Origin: RGIG5579 sp045602025
GTDB taxonomy: Bacteria > Bacillota > Clostridia > Oscillospirales > SIG627
Direction of reading: 5' to 3'
DNA: 64,000 nt
Assembly (NCBI GenBank): GCA_045602025.1
Contig: JAZSAT010000046.1
Location: forward strand, 24,027-88,026
The position numbers and the translations under genes are program-made. Under the pieces are notes generated by a model. That model did no database searches. It was not told the origin of the DNA and saw only the letters and a program-made list of their open reading frames with translations. Numbering within the stretch: position 1 is the stretch's first letter; every line of letters begins with the position of its first letter. This document shows positions 55,380-64,000 of this stretch, one piece after another.

Positions 55380-56975
55380 TTATCCTTCTATTTCCTTCAT
55401 TTTGTCAAGGAAGTCCTGATAAGGGCCGTCAAAATCAAAAATCTTTCCATCTTTGATTTGGATGATACGGTTAGCTACCGTGCTGACCATTTCAAAGTCG
55501 TGGGAAGAAAAGAGAACATTTCCCTTAAAATTATTCAGTCCATTGTTGACTGCAGTAATGGATTCAAGGTCCAGATGGTCCGTAGGCTGATCCAGCATCA
55601 GAACATTGGAGCCAAAGAGCATCATACGGGAAAACATACAGCGAACCTTTTCCCCACCGGAAAGAACTCCCACAGGCTTGAATACACTTTCTCCGGAAAA
55701 GAGCATTCTGCCGAGGAAGCCTCTGAGATAGGTTTCGGTCTGATCCTTTGACCAAACACGCATCCAATCCAGAATGCTTTCCGTATGGCCGTCAAAAAAG
55801 GCGGAATTATCGTGAGGGAAATAAGAAAGAGATGTGCTGATACCCCATTTATATGTACCCTCGTCGGGCTCTATTTCTTCATTCAAGATAGAAAACAGTG
55901 TTGTAATGGCAATCTCATCTCCAACAAAAGCAACCTTATCCTCTTTACGAAGGGTAAAGGAGATATTGTCAAGCACCTTCACACCGTTGACTGTTTTGGA
56001 CAGAGAATCTACCGTCAGAATATCCTTTCCCGCTTCCCGATCCATCTCAAAGCCGATAAAAGGATAGCGGCGGCTGGATGCGGGCAGCTCCTCAATGGTA
56101 AGCTTATCAAGAAGCTTTCTGCGGCTTGTAGCCTGACGGGACTTGGATTTATTTGCAGAAAAGCGAGCAATAAATGACTGCAGCTCGCGGATCTTTTCTT
56201 CGTTCTTTTTGTTTTGTTGCTTGATCATTCTCTGGATCAGCTGGCTTGACTCATACCAAAATTCATAGTTACCAACATACATTTTGATCTCGGAGAAATC
56301 AATATCCACAATGCCGGTACAAACATTGTTTAAAAAATGTCTGTCATGGGAAACTACCAGGACCGTACCGTAATAATCAGCAAGAAAATCCTCGAGCCAA
56401 GCTGTGGCATCCAGATCAAGACCGTTGGTAGGCTCGTCGAGAAGGATGATCTCCGGATTACCGAAAAGAGCCTGCGCAAGAAGGATCTTTACCTTTTCGC
56501 TCTCCTTCAGTTCCGACATGGTCTGATATAAAACATCCTCGGAAAAGCCAAGCCCCTGGATCAAGCGGGAAGCATCGGACTCTGCTTCCCAGCCATTCAT
56601 TTCGGCAAATTTGTATTCCAGTTCAGAAGCAAGAATGCCATCCTCATCGGTAAAATCCTCTTTTGCGTAGAGGGCATCCTTTTCCTTCATAATGCGGTAA
56701 AGCTCGGAATTACCCATAATGACTGTATCCATAACGGAAAAGGCATCAAACTCAAAGTGGTTCTGCTTCAGAACACTCATTCTTGTTTCTTCCGGAATGG
56801 TAATACTTCCGCCTGTGGGCTCAAGTTCTCCGCAAAGAAGCTTTAAAAAAGTAGATTTACCCGCACCGTTTGCACCGATAATACCGTAGCAGTTCCCGGG
56901 GGTAAATTTCAGATCAACATTTTTAAAAAGAAGCTGACCACCAAATTGAAAGCTAAGATTCGAAACCTGTATCAT
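55380..56975 (-). CDS. ABC-F family ATPase (YbiT/YkpA-like)
   Basis: A 531-residue soluble protein with two ABC domains: GANGAGKST, the LKESEKVKILLAQ signature and LLDEPTNGLD in the first; VAFVGDEIAITT (a degenerate Walker A), LSGGEKVRC and LDQPTDHLD in the second. The second Walker A lacks the Gly-Lys-Ser/Thr core, so that site may not hydrolyse ATP. No C-terminal coiled coil, as in the YbiT group, which acts on ribosomes. Co-directional with, and 9 bp after, the inositol monophosphatase gene. Confidence 0.85.
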   Translation of the reverse strand: MIQVSNLSFQFGGQLLFKNVDLKFTPGNCYGIIGANGAGKSTFLKLLCGELEPTGGSITIPEETRMSVLKQNHFEFDAFSVMDTVIMGNSELYRIMKEKDALYAKEDFTDEDGILASELEYKFAEMNGWEAESDASRLIQGLGFSEDVLYQTMSELKESEKVKILLAQALFGNPEIILLDEPTNGLDLDATAWLEDFLADYYGTVLVVSHDRHFLNNVCTGIVDIDFSEIKMYVGNYEFWYESSQLIQRMIKQQNKKNEEKIRELQSFIARFSANKSKSRQATSRRKLLDKLTIEELPASSRRYPFIGFEMDREAGKDILTVDSLSKTVNGVKVLDNISFTLRKEDKVAFVGDEIAITTLFSILNEEIEPDEGTYKWGISTSLSYFPHDNSAFFDGHTESILDWMRVWSKDQTETYLRGFLGRMLFSGESVFKPVGVLSGGEKVRCMFSRMMLFGSNVLMLDQPTDHLDLESITAVNNGLNNFKGNVLFSSHDFEMVSTVANRIIQIKDGKIFDFDGPYQDFLDKMKEIEG

Positions 56976-56984
56976 TTTTTCTCC

Positions 56985-57737
56985 TCAGTCAAGTTTTATT
57001 GCATCTGCGATTGCACGCGACTGTACAGCAAGAATGCCGCGCGCGGAAAAAGAATAGTCATTGCCGTAAACATCCAAAAGCAAAGCACCGGCCTCTTCGG
57101 CAAGAAGCATACCGGGTGCAAGGTCCCACTTGTTTTGCGTAAAGAGAACCATACCTTCTGTTTTGCCGGAAGCCAAATTTGCGAAATCAATGCAAGCGGC
57201 ACCGTACATACGAAGCCTTGCAATATTGGTATAGGCTTTCTGCATCATTCTTCCCTGGGCGTGGGCTTCATTGGGACGGGGATGAGGAAGATCACCGAAG
57301 GAAACAATACTCTGATTTACACTGCGATTGCTGACAGAAAGCTTTTTACCGTTACAAAAAGCCCCCTTCCCTCTTTCGGCAACATAGGTTTCACCGAAAT
57401 TGGGAAGCAGAATGACCGAAGCCATGATCTGACCGTTTTCCCAAAATGCGCCTTGCAATCCGAAAAGTCTGGAACCGATGGAAAAGTTAAAGGTGCCGTC
57501 AATGGGATCCAAGATCCAGGTACGGCCTTCCAGCGTGCAATCGGAGGTGAACTCCTCGCCGAGAAGAATGTCTCCGGGGAAACTTTTCTGCAGTTCTTCG
57601 GCAAAATAAGATTCAATTCCTTTATCTACATTGGTTACCACATCAAAAGCCGCTTTCTCCGAAACGACGACCTCGTTTTTACAGAAAAGAGAATAGGCAT
57701 TTTCAAGGGTAGTTTTTAAAAATTCAAGTTCTTTCAT
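56985..57737 (-). CDS. Inositol monophosphatase family protein
   Basis: A 250-residue Mg2+-dependent phosphatase. DVVTNVDKGIE, LLGEEFT, WILDPIDGTFNF and NKWDLAPGMLLAEEAGA supply the metal and phosphate ligands. Members hydrolyse inositol monophosphates, nucleotide bisphosphates or sugar phosphates. Start 57737 has AAAAGGAG upstream. Operon with the ABC-F gene. Confidence 0.92.
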   Translation of the reverse strand: MKELEFLKTTLENAYSLFCKNEVVVSEKAAFDVVTNVDKGIESYFAEELQKSFPGDILLGEEFTSDCTLEGRTWILDPIDGTFNFSIGSRLFGLQGAFWENGQIMASVILLPNFGETYVAERGKGAFCNGKKLSVSNRSVNQSIVSFGDLPHPRPNEAHAQGRMMQKAYTNIARLRMYGAACIDFANLASGKTEGMVLFTQNKWDLAPGMLLAEEAGALLLDVYGNDYSFSARGILAVQSRAIADAIKLD

Positions 57738-57860
57738 ATCAAACTCCTTTTCACGACCTATGCATTGTAACACAAGTTCACAAAAAAATCCACTGTTTCC
57801 AAAGAATAATCAAAATCTTTTTTTCATATGATTAAAAGAAAAACGATAAAAGGAAATACG

Positions 57861-59390
57861 ATGCAAAACGTCAGAAAACTCTTTTTTACAACCATCGCAC
57901 TTACACTGACAAGCTTTTTAATGAAGACCATCGGTGTTTGGTTTAATGTTTACCTCACAAAGCTTGTGGGTAGTGTGGGTATGGGTATCTTTCAACTGGT
58001 TTTAAGCGTATATGCACTTTCAAAAACCCTTGCCTACGGCGGTATGAACCTTGCTGCTACAAGGCTTTGCATCGACGATATTCAGCACAAAAGACACAGT
58101 ATGAAAAGGGTGCTTTTTTGTTCCTTTATTCTCGGAATATTTGCGATGAGTCTTCTTTTCTTTTTATCGGATTTTCTCAGTAAAAGCTGGATCATGACCG
58201 AAAAAGCTTCCCTCTCTCTTAAAATCCTTTCCTTTTCCCTTCCCTTTGTTTCACTGTCTGCTGCTCTGAACGGCTATATGACAGCGGCAAGAAAAATGAA
58301 TCGGTACTCTCTGATACAGCTTGCAGAGCAGATCGCCAAAATCGGTATAACCATTCTGATTGTAGGAAATGCACCTTTTTTAAACACAGAGCTTGCCATT
58401 GCTCTTGTGTGCACCGCAATTACAGCAAGTGAAGTGATCTCCTTTTCTCTTGCGATGTTCTCTTATCTTGGAGATATTAAAAAAGAAAAACCAACCAAGA
58501 AAGGCAAAAAAGGATTTGCAAAAAGAATGCTCCGTCTTGCCGTGCCCGATGCGCTCGGCTCTTATATTCGTTCTGCACTAAATACCATTGAGCATCTTTT
58601 AATTCCGAGAGGCATCAAAAAATCAGGGTCTTCCGTAGACAAAGCCTTTTCCGATTACGGGATCATACAAGGAATGGCTCTGCCTGTTATTCTTTATCCC
58701 TCCTCTATTTTGGGTGTGGTTTCCGGTCTTCTTGTACCGGAGATCGCAGAATGCCAGATCAAAAAGAACGAAATCCAAAAAAATTACATTATCAACCGTG
58801 TTTTAAGTACTGCGATGATCTTTTCTATGATCACCACATCTGTTATGATCGTTTTTGCGAAAGAGTTAAGCTTTGCTATTTATAAAACCAGAGAAGCAGA
58901 ACTTTTTATTTTGCAAATCGCACCCCTGATTCCGATTATGTACCTGGATATGACCACGGACGGGATGCTCAAAGGACTTGATAAGCAGCTTGATATTATG
59001 AAGATCAATATTATTGATTCTGTTTTATGTGTAGTACTTGTTGCCCTTCTTGTTCCTAAAATTGCCGTGGAAGGATATGTCATTACCATTTATGTAGCGG
59101 AAATCATTAATTTCTTACTGAGCTTTTATAAATTGATTCATTCCGCACAGGTTCGATTCACCTTTCTGAAAAACTTCTTAAAACCGCTTGCTTCTTCTTT
59201 TTTTGCCTGTTTAGTTGTAAAAAAAACACTCTTTTGTTTTCATGCAGATATTCCCATTTTTCTTTTGATCGTTTTTTCTGTTATATTTTATCTTTTTATT
59301 CTTTTTATTTTCGGCGGTATTACAAAAGAAGAAATACGGTGGTTTTCGGGAATCATCTACCGAAAAAAGCAAAAGAGCACTGATTTTTAA
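57861..59390 (+). CDS. SpoVB-like polysaccharide flippase
   Basis: A 509-residue MOP-superfamily transporter with about 13-14 membrane helices. FFTTIALTLTSFLMKTIGVWF, KLVGSVGMGIFQL and the MLRLAVPDALGSYIRSALNTIEHLLIP segment resemble stage V sporulation protein B. SpoVB moves lipid-linked cortex precursors. The start at 57861 has AAAGGAA upstream; a sigma-E-like CATATGAT lies at 57826-57833, weak evidence for sporulation control. Confidence 0.8.
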   Translation: MQNVRKLFFTTIALTLTSFLMKTIGVWFNVYLTKLVGSVGMGIFQLVLSVYALSKTLAYGGMNLAATRLCIDDIQHKRHSMKRVLFCSFILGIFAMSLLFFLSDFLSKSWIMTEKASLSLKILSFSLPFVSLSAALNGYMTAARKMNRYSLIQLAEQIAKIGITILIVGNAPFLNTELAIALVCTAITASEVISFSLAMFSYLGDIKKEKPTKKGKKGFAKRMLRLAVPDALGSYIRSALNTIEHLLIPRGIKKSGSSVDKAFSDYGIIQGMALPVILYPSSILGVVSGLLVPEIAECQIKKNEIQKNYIINRVLSTAMIFSMITTSVMIVFAKELSFAIYKTREAELFILQIAPLIPIMYLDMTTDGMLKGLDKQLDIMKINIIDSVLCVVLVALLVPKIAVEGYVITIYVAEIINFLLSFYKLIHSAQVRFTFLKNFLKPLASSFFACLVVKKTLFCFHADIPIFLLIVFSVIFYLFILFIFGGITKEEIRWFSGIIYRKKQKSTDF

Positions 59391-59403
59391 TCAGTGCTCT
59401 TTT
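59371..59403. terminator. Bidirectional terminator overlapping two stop codons
   Basis: A 15-bp perfect stem (59371-59385/59389-59403, core GAGCACTGATT/AATCAGTGCTC), 3-nt loop, T-run. The convergent genes end within it. Confidence 0.85.
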
Positions 59404-60689
59404 TTAACTGAAATTTTCGTTGCCATTTTGATTGCAATCAAACCTACAAAAAAAGAAACAATAAAGAGAACAAGTATTACTTTAAGGCCGATATTGTAGG
59501 AACCAAGAAAATCGTAAATCAGATTCAAACCGAAAGTACCAATGGCCATACCAAAAGTATTAACCGAAAATAAAACACCCATAATCTTGGTAAAATCTCT
59601 CAACCCAAAAAGTCCCTTAGCAAAAATCGGGATCATAACAGTTTCAAGGGGAAGGCTGATGGGAGCAAAAAGAATATACAAGTATGTATAAATCAACTCA
59701 TTGGGATTTTGAAGAATAAGGCATATTAAAGCAGCTATTGCACCGATTCCGCAAATAGCATACACAACCAAAAGGCCATAGCGATCGAAAAGAAAACCGG
59801 TCAGCACTTTTGTTGCAACAAGAACAAAAGCATATGCACTGAAAATATTAACAATTACCCCCATATTGATTCCGACATCCTGCATATGAGGTTTTGCAAC
59901 GGTTACCATCGCTTGAAGCATAAAACCATTACAGAAAACACTGAAAAGAATCAGATAAAAATACGGCTTTCTTACTGCCTGATGAAAAGTAATTCCATCA
60001 AAAAACATGTTCTCATTATTATCTTTCTTTTTGCCTTTTAGTACGGTTTTTTCAATTCCTAAATCAGAAGGGTCATTTCTTATCAACAAAAAGATAAAAA
60101 AGCCGGTTACTGTAAAAACTGCCGCTGTAACCCAATATCCCAGCCGCCATCTCGCTTCGGAAACGGAAAGCGAAAGGTCAAAGCCGTAAACGATACGGTT
60201 CAAAATGTTTTCCGCAAAAAATCCGCCAATACCGTTCGCTGCCAAAATCAATCCTGTAATGGTTCCGGTATTGCCTTCAAACCACCTTTCCACAAGTACA
60301 CCAACAACGGTTGTAGTAGTCCAAGAAAGACCGATTCCCAAGAAAATACCGCCAATGAAAAAATGAGCATATCCCGTCGCAGTTGCATGAAATACAAAGG
60401 AAACAATGAGCGAAAGAAAACCGCCTGCAATCATTTTTCTGAGATTGAACCGTAATAAAAACTTTCCAAAATAAAGGCTAAGAAAAGCGGTTACAAAGTT
60501 TCTGATAGAATCACTAAAAGAAAAAATTCCTCTGCTCAGATTCATTTGTTCTGTAACCACCTTCAAATAGGTAGAACGGGAAAAAGATCCGAATCCAAGG
60601 CCAAATAAAACCATCAAAAAACCAACAGTAACAATCACCCAAGGATAAACTTTTTGCAAAAAAGCTTTATTTTCTTCTTTTGGGCACAT
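59391..60689 (-). CDS. MFS transporter, OxlT-like
   Basis: A 432-residue protein with 12 predicted membrane segments in two halves separated by a Lys-rich loop (VLKGKKKDNNENM). GLGFGSFSRSTYLKVV and GGIFLGIGLSWTTTTVVGVL are of the major facilitator superfamily, similar to oxalate/formate-antiporter-type members. Substrate unknown. Starts at 60689 with AGAGGTG upstream, 11 bp after the polC stop, so it is probably co-transcribed with polC. Confidence 0.8.
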   Translation of the reverse strand: MCPKEENKAFLQKVYPWVIVTVGFLMVLFGLGFGSFSRSTYLKVVTEQMNLSRGIFSFSDSIRNFVTAFLSLYFGKFLLRFNLRKMIAGGFLSLIVSFVFHATATGYAHFFIGGIFLGIGLSWTTTTVVGVLVERWFEGNTGTITGLILAANGIGGFFAENILNRIVYGFDLSLSVSEARWRLGYWVTAAVFTVTGFFIFLLIRNDPSDLGIEKTVLKGKKKDNNENMFFDGITFHQAVRKPYFYLILFSVFCNGFMLQAMVTVAKPHMQDVGINMGVIVNIFSAYAFVLVATKVLTGFLFDRYGLLVVYAICGIGAIAALICLILQNPNELIYTYLYILFAPISLPLETVMIPIFAKGLFGLRDFTKIMGVLFSVNTFGMAIGTFGLNLIYDFLGSYNIGLKVILVLFIVSFFVGLIAIKMATKISVKKEH

Positions 60690-60700
60690 GCTCTCACCTC

Positions 60701-63700
60701 TCAAAACATAGAAAGCTGATTGGATTCGGGAAGGCTGGAAAGTACGCCGTTTTCACGGAGCGTTTCAAGGACGCCCTTTCCGATACCGCTTTTTTCTTTA
60801 AAGTCCTCAATGGAATAAATACCGCCTTTTTTCACCGCTTCCGCGATGCTGAGAGCTGCGCTTTCACCAAGTCCCGGAATGGTAATAAAAGGAAGTCTGA
60901 TCTTTCCGTCCTCTGGTAAGAAAAGCTTTGCATCGGATTTAAACACATCTACAGGCAAAATTTCAATACCGCGGGAATAGATCTCATAGGTGATCTGCAT
61001 AACATCAGAGGTTGCTTTTTCTTTCTGCGTTAATTTTGCACCGGTATTTTCCAGGCGGTCAAGCTCTTCAAGGCAGCCTTTTTTCCCTTTCATCATAAGG
61101 GTCATATCCGTTCCGTCAGGTGCGGCGGAAAAATATGCACAGTAAAAGGCTACCGGGTGATAGACCTTAAACCACGCAAGACGAATAGCGGAAATAACAT
61201 AGGCCGCGGCGTGCGCTTTCGGGAACATATATTTGATCTTTTTACAGGAAGAAATATACCATTCGGGCACATCGTGCTTTTTCATTTCTTCCTCCCACTC
61301 GGGAGTAAGCCCCTTTCCCTTACGGACCTTTTCCATAATATCAAAGCTCATTTTCTTATCCATACCGTGGTAGATCAAATAAGTCATAATATTATCTCGG
61401 GTACCGATTACTTCGGAAATGGTACAGATTCCCTCTTTGATCAGATCCTGCGCATTGCCGAGCCAAACATCAGTACCGTGGGAAAGGCCTGAGATCTGCA
61501 GAAGGTCTGCAAAGGTCTTGGGCTTAGTATCCTTGAGCATTTGACGAACGAATTTAGTACCGAATTCGGGAAGGCAAAGAGTTCCCGTTTCCACACCGAT
61601 CTCTGTCAGATCGCAGCCGAGTGCCTCCGAGGAATCAAATAGGCTCATTACCTTATCATCCCGCATAGGAACGGTCAGAACATTGATTCCGGAATATTTT
61701 TCCAGCATTTTGTACTTTGTAGGTACATCATGGCCGAGTATATCGAGCTTCAGCACCGTATCGTGCAAATAGGAAAAGGCAAAGTGCGTGGTAACCGTAT
61801 CGGTTCCCTGTCCGTCGGCAGGATGCTGAACGGGAGTAAAGTCATACACATCCTTATCACGAGGAATTACAATAATACCACCGGGGTGCTGACCGGTAGT
61901 CTTTTTAACGCCGGTACATCCTGCGACCAATTGATTTTCAGAGGCGTGATTCAATACCTTGCCTCTTTCCTCAAGATACTTTTTCACATAACCGTAAGCA
62001 TTCTTTTCCGCAAGAGTACCAATGGTGCCGGCACGGAACACATTTTCTTTTCCAAACAGCTCCTCGGTGAATTTGTGGGCGTCTGCCTGAACATCACCGG
62101 AGAAGTTCAGGTCAATATCGGGAGACTTATCACCAAAGAAACCAAGGAAGGTTTCAAAGGGAATATCGTGCCCGTCAGAGGTGAGAGGCTTCCCGCACTT
62201 AGGACAATTCTTCGGCGGAAGATCAAACCCGGATCCGCAAGAGCCATCGGTGATAAATTCACTGTACTTACATTCCTTATTGGTACACAGGTAGTGCGGA
62301 ACAAGTGGATTTACTTCAGAAATGCTTGCCATCGTAGCAACAAAAGAAGATCCGACAGAGCCTCGGGAGCCTACAAGATATCCTTTGTCTTCGCTGTTTT
62401 TTACAAGACGCTTTGCAATAACATACAAAACAGAGAAGCCGTTCTGCTCAATAGAGCTCAGCTCCCTACCGAGACGGTCTTCTACAATTTTCGGCAAAGG
62501 ATCCCCGTACATTTCGTGTGCTTTTTCGTAGCAGGAACGGTTCAATTCCTCCACTGCTCCTTCCAAGGAGGGGGGATAAGATCCCTTAGGAATCGGACGA
62601 ACCTCTTCGATCATATCGCAGATCTTATTGGGATTGGTAATAACCACTTCTTTTGCCACTTCATCGGGGAGATAACGAAACTCCGCAAGCATTTCTTCCG
62701 TTGTTCTCATATACAAGGGCGTAGGAGAATCGGCATCCTTAAACTTCATACCGGCAAGGAGAATCCTACGAAAGATCTCGTCCTGAGGACGCATAAAATG
62801 AACATCCCCCGTAGCAACGACCATTTTATTCTTCTTTTTACCGAGGTTTAATATGGTGCGATTAATCTCCTGAAGCTTCTCAACACCGGAGACCTTGCCA
62901 TCGCGAATAAGATAAGCATCGTTTCCGGTAGGCTGAATTTCAAGGTAATCATAGAAATCAGCAATACGAAGAAGATCACCGAAGCCTTTTCCTTGTAAAA
63001 TCGCATTGTAAAGATCGCCCTCAGGGCAAGCGGAGCGGATGAAAAGTCCTTCTCTGGACTCCTGGAGCAGGGTCTTGGGAAAACGGGGGCGGCGAGCATA
63101 AAAATCAAGGTACGAACGGGAAACAAGCTTGTAAAGATTTTTCAGACCAACTTGATTCTTTACAAGAAGGATAATATGGTATGCTTTCAGCTTTTTGGGG
63201 TCGCAGGAAGCGGACATACCCGCCAACATACCGTCAAGATCGGAAATACCCTCTTGCTCCATTTTTGCGATCATTGCATCAAAAATTTTGCCAAGCATCT
63301 CCGCGTCTTCAAAAGCTCGGTGATGGTTAAACGACTCAAGTCCGAAATATTCCTGCAGAATATTAAGCTTATGCTTTTTCAGATCTGGGTTCAGAAAGCG
63401 TGAAAGCGCAAGCGTATCCAAATAGGGATTTGGAAGCGGAATACCATTATCTTCCGCAACCTTTTTGATAAAGCCCATATCAAAATTTGCATTATGCGCA
63501 ATCAGAAGACGGTCGCCTGCAAAGGCGAGAAAATCTTTAACAGCATCTACAGGCTTTGGTGCGCCTTTTACCATTTCATCGGTAATACCGGTAAGCTCAA
63601 CAATGTTCTGAGGAATGGGTTCTCCGGGATCCGCAAAAGTGGAAAACCGGTCAATCACTTCTCCATTTTTATACAAAACGGCACCGATTTCCGTAATCTG

Positions 63701-64000
63701 ACAAGAAAGTGGCGAAAGACCGGTGGTTTCAATATCGAAAATAACAAATTCGGTATTTTTAAAATCACCGTGGGCTTCACCAAAGAGTGCTCTTGCAGTA
63801 TCATCAACAAAATAACCCTCCATACCGTAGATGACCTTCATACCAATCTTTTCTGCGGTAAGCATGGCATCGGGAAAGCCCTGAAGGTTTCCGTGATCAG
63901 TAATGGCAACGGCACGATGTCCCCAGGAATGCGCAAGTTTTACAATATCCTTTGGCTCAATGGTAGCATCCATTGTGCTCATCTTTGTATGGAGATGAAG
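60701..64000 (-). CDS. polC: DNA polymerase III alpha subunit, Gram-positive type (PolC), 5' part missing
   Basis: About 1,100 codons, continuing past the right edge. The frame begins inside the PHP domain (LHLHTKMSTMDA, with ITDHGN), interrupted by the DEDD 3'-5' exonuclease (FVIFDIETTGLSP, with HNANFD and the distal HRAFEDAE), then the polymerase core with Cys-rich zinc finger (CTNKECKYSEF, CPKCGKPL) and the FLGFFGDKSPDIDLNFSGD catalytic Asp pair. This insertion of the exonuclease into PHP identifies PolC rather than DnaE. It is the main replicative polymerase. The N-terminal OB-fold domain must lie beyond 64000. Confidence 0.97.
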   Translation of the reverse strand, partial: LHLHTKMSTMDATIEPKDIVKLAHSWGHRAVAITDHGNLQGFPDAMLTAEKIGMKVIYGMEGYFVDDTARALFGEAHGDFKNTEFVIFDIETTGLSPLSCQITEIGAVLYKNGEVIDRFSTFADPGEPIPQNIVELTGITDEMVKGAPKPVDAVKDFLAFAGDRLLIAHNANFDMGFIKKVAEDNGIPLPNPYLDTLALSRFLNPDLKKHKLNILQEYFGLESFNHHRAFEDAEMLGKIFDAMIAKMEQEGISDLDGMLAGMSASCDPKKLKAYHIILLVKNQVGLKNLYKLVSRSYLDFYARRPRFPKTLLQESREGLFIRSACPEGDLYNAILQGKGFGDLLRIADFYDYLEIQPTGNDAYLIRDGKVSGVEKLQEINRTILNLGKKKNKMVVATGDVHFMRPQDEIFRRILLAGMKFKDADSPTPLYMRTTEEMLAEFRYLPDEVAKEVVITNPNKICDMIEEVRPIPKGSYPPSLEGAVEELNRSCYEKAHEMYGDPLPKIVEDRLGRELSSIEQNGFSVLYVIAKRLVKNSEDKGYLVGSRGSVGSSFVATMASISEVNPLVPHYLCTNKECKYSEFITDGSCGSGFDLPPKNCPKCGKPLTSDGHDIPFETFLGFFGDKSPDIDLNFSGDVQADAHKFTEELFGKENVFRAGTIGTLAEKNAYGYVKKYLEERGKVLNHASENQLVAGCTGVKKTTGQHPGGIIVIPRDKDVYDFTPVQHPADGQGTDTVTTHFAFSYLHDTVLKLDILGHDVPTKYKMLEKYSGINVLTVPMRDDKVMSLFDSSEALGCDLTEIGVETGTLCLPEFGTKFVRQMLKDTKPKTFADLLQISGLSHGTDVWLGNAQDLIKEGICTISEVIGTRDNIMTYLIYHGMDKKMSFDIMEKVRKGKGLTPEWEEEMKKHDVPEWYISSCKKIKYMFPKAHAAAYVISAIRLAWFKVYHPVAFYCAYFSAAPDGTDMTLMMKGKKGCLEELDRLENTGAKLTQKEKATSDVMQITYEIYSRGIEILPVDVFKSDAKLFLPEDGKIRLPFITIPGLGESAALSIAEAVKKGGIYSIEDFKEKSGIGKGVLETLRENGVLSSLPESNQLSMF

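Noticed and set aside
61730..62851. 373-codon plus-strand frame opposite polC
   Set aside because: Antisense shadow of the polymerase core; no promoter or ribosome site.
1..64000. CRISPR arrays, prophage genes, integrases, transposases, rRNA operons
   Set aside because: I looked for regularly spaced repeats, integrase and transposase motifs, and rRNA sequence and found none. The hairpin array at 53.4 kb has variable stems and no spacers of equal length, so it is not CRISPR.

Overview
The window looks like a chromosomal segment of a spore-forming, anaerobic, low-to-mid GC member of the Bacillota, most likely class Clostridia. The evidence is SpoIVA, a SpoVB-like flippase, Jag/KhpB, a Gram-positive type PolC, meso-diaminopimelate dehydrogenase, rubrerythrin, pyruvate-formate-lyase-activase-like radical SAM proteins, type III pantothenate kinase, textbook sigma-A promoters (TTGACA, 17 bp, TATAAT), many strong GGAGG ribosome binding sites and frequent TTG/GTG starts. 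No species can be named from sequence alone; an uncultured gut-type Clostridia is my inference.

Layout. 0-10 kb: end of carB, pyrC, radC, a degenerate CapA-like protein, a DUF6273-like membrane protein, gdhA, tcdA overlapping an ABC-F gene, and a DUF4830-like protein whose start codon sits in a hairpin. 10-20 kb: a P-type cation ATPase behind a Mn2+ (yybP-ykoY) riboswitch with terminator, then the conserved rsmG-mnmG-mnmE-jag-yidC-yidD-rnpA-rpmH block on the minus strand, without dnaA beside it. 20-25 kb: type II pantothenate kinase, a PflX-like radical SAM protein, ddh, type III pantothenate kinase overlapping an ECF S component, and a histidine phosphatase overlapping a FAD-dependent dehydrogenase. 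26.8-34.8 kb: tRNA-Leu, a papain-like hydrolase, mnmM, nitroreductase, a CBM9-like protein, a GntR/ABC operon with a clear operator, a GH43/YbaK/GtrA/small-membrane-protein operon, then tRNA-Tyr and tRNA-Thr.

34.9-40.1 kb: three translationally coupled genes (TerB-N/TerB-C protein, BrxD-like ATPase, BrxHI/Lhr-like helicase) next to the tRNA genes. I read this as a Shango-type anti-phage system, the main accessory element here. 40-53.4 kb: DUF4956 plus VTC polyphosphate polymerase, a lipoprotein, orphan MazF, an unusual fusion of an XRE DNA-binding domain to phosphoglucosamine mutase followed by a hexapeptide-repeat acyltransferase, a divergent PflA-like protein, spoIVA, rubrerythrin, rsmA, a four-gene operon (secreted protein, HPr-kinase-like ATPase, PqqD-like protein, S24/S26 peptidase), a YihY protein, a NUDIX hydrolase and a DUF523 protein.

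53.36-53.73 kb is a non-coding array of short hairpins separated by GTGATATT-type boxes that invert at the centre, bounded by a 14-bp inverted repeat. It is the best candidate for a poorly described element. 53.7-64 kb: a BspA-type LRR surface protein, a second ABC-F protein, an inositol monophosphatase family enzyme, a SpoVB-like flippase, an MFS transporter and polC running off the right edge.

Most of the window is housekeeping sequence with compact operons and bidirectional terminators between convergent genes. Domain assignments come from recognised motifs and have not been checked by database search.
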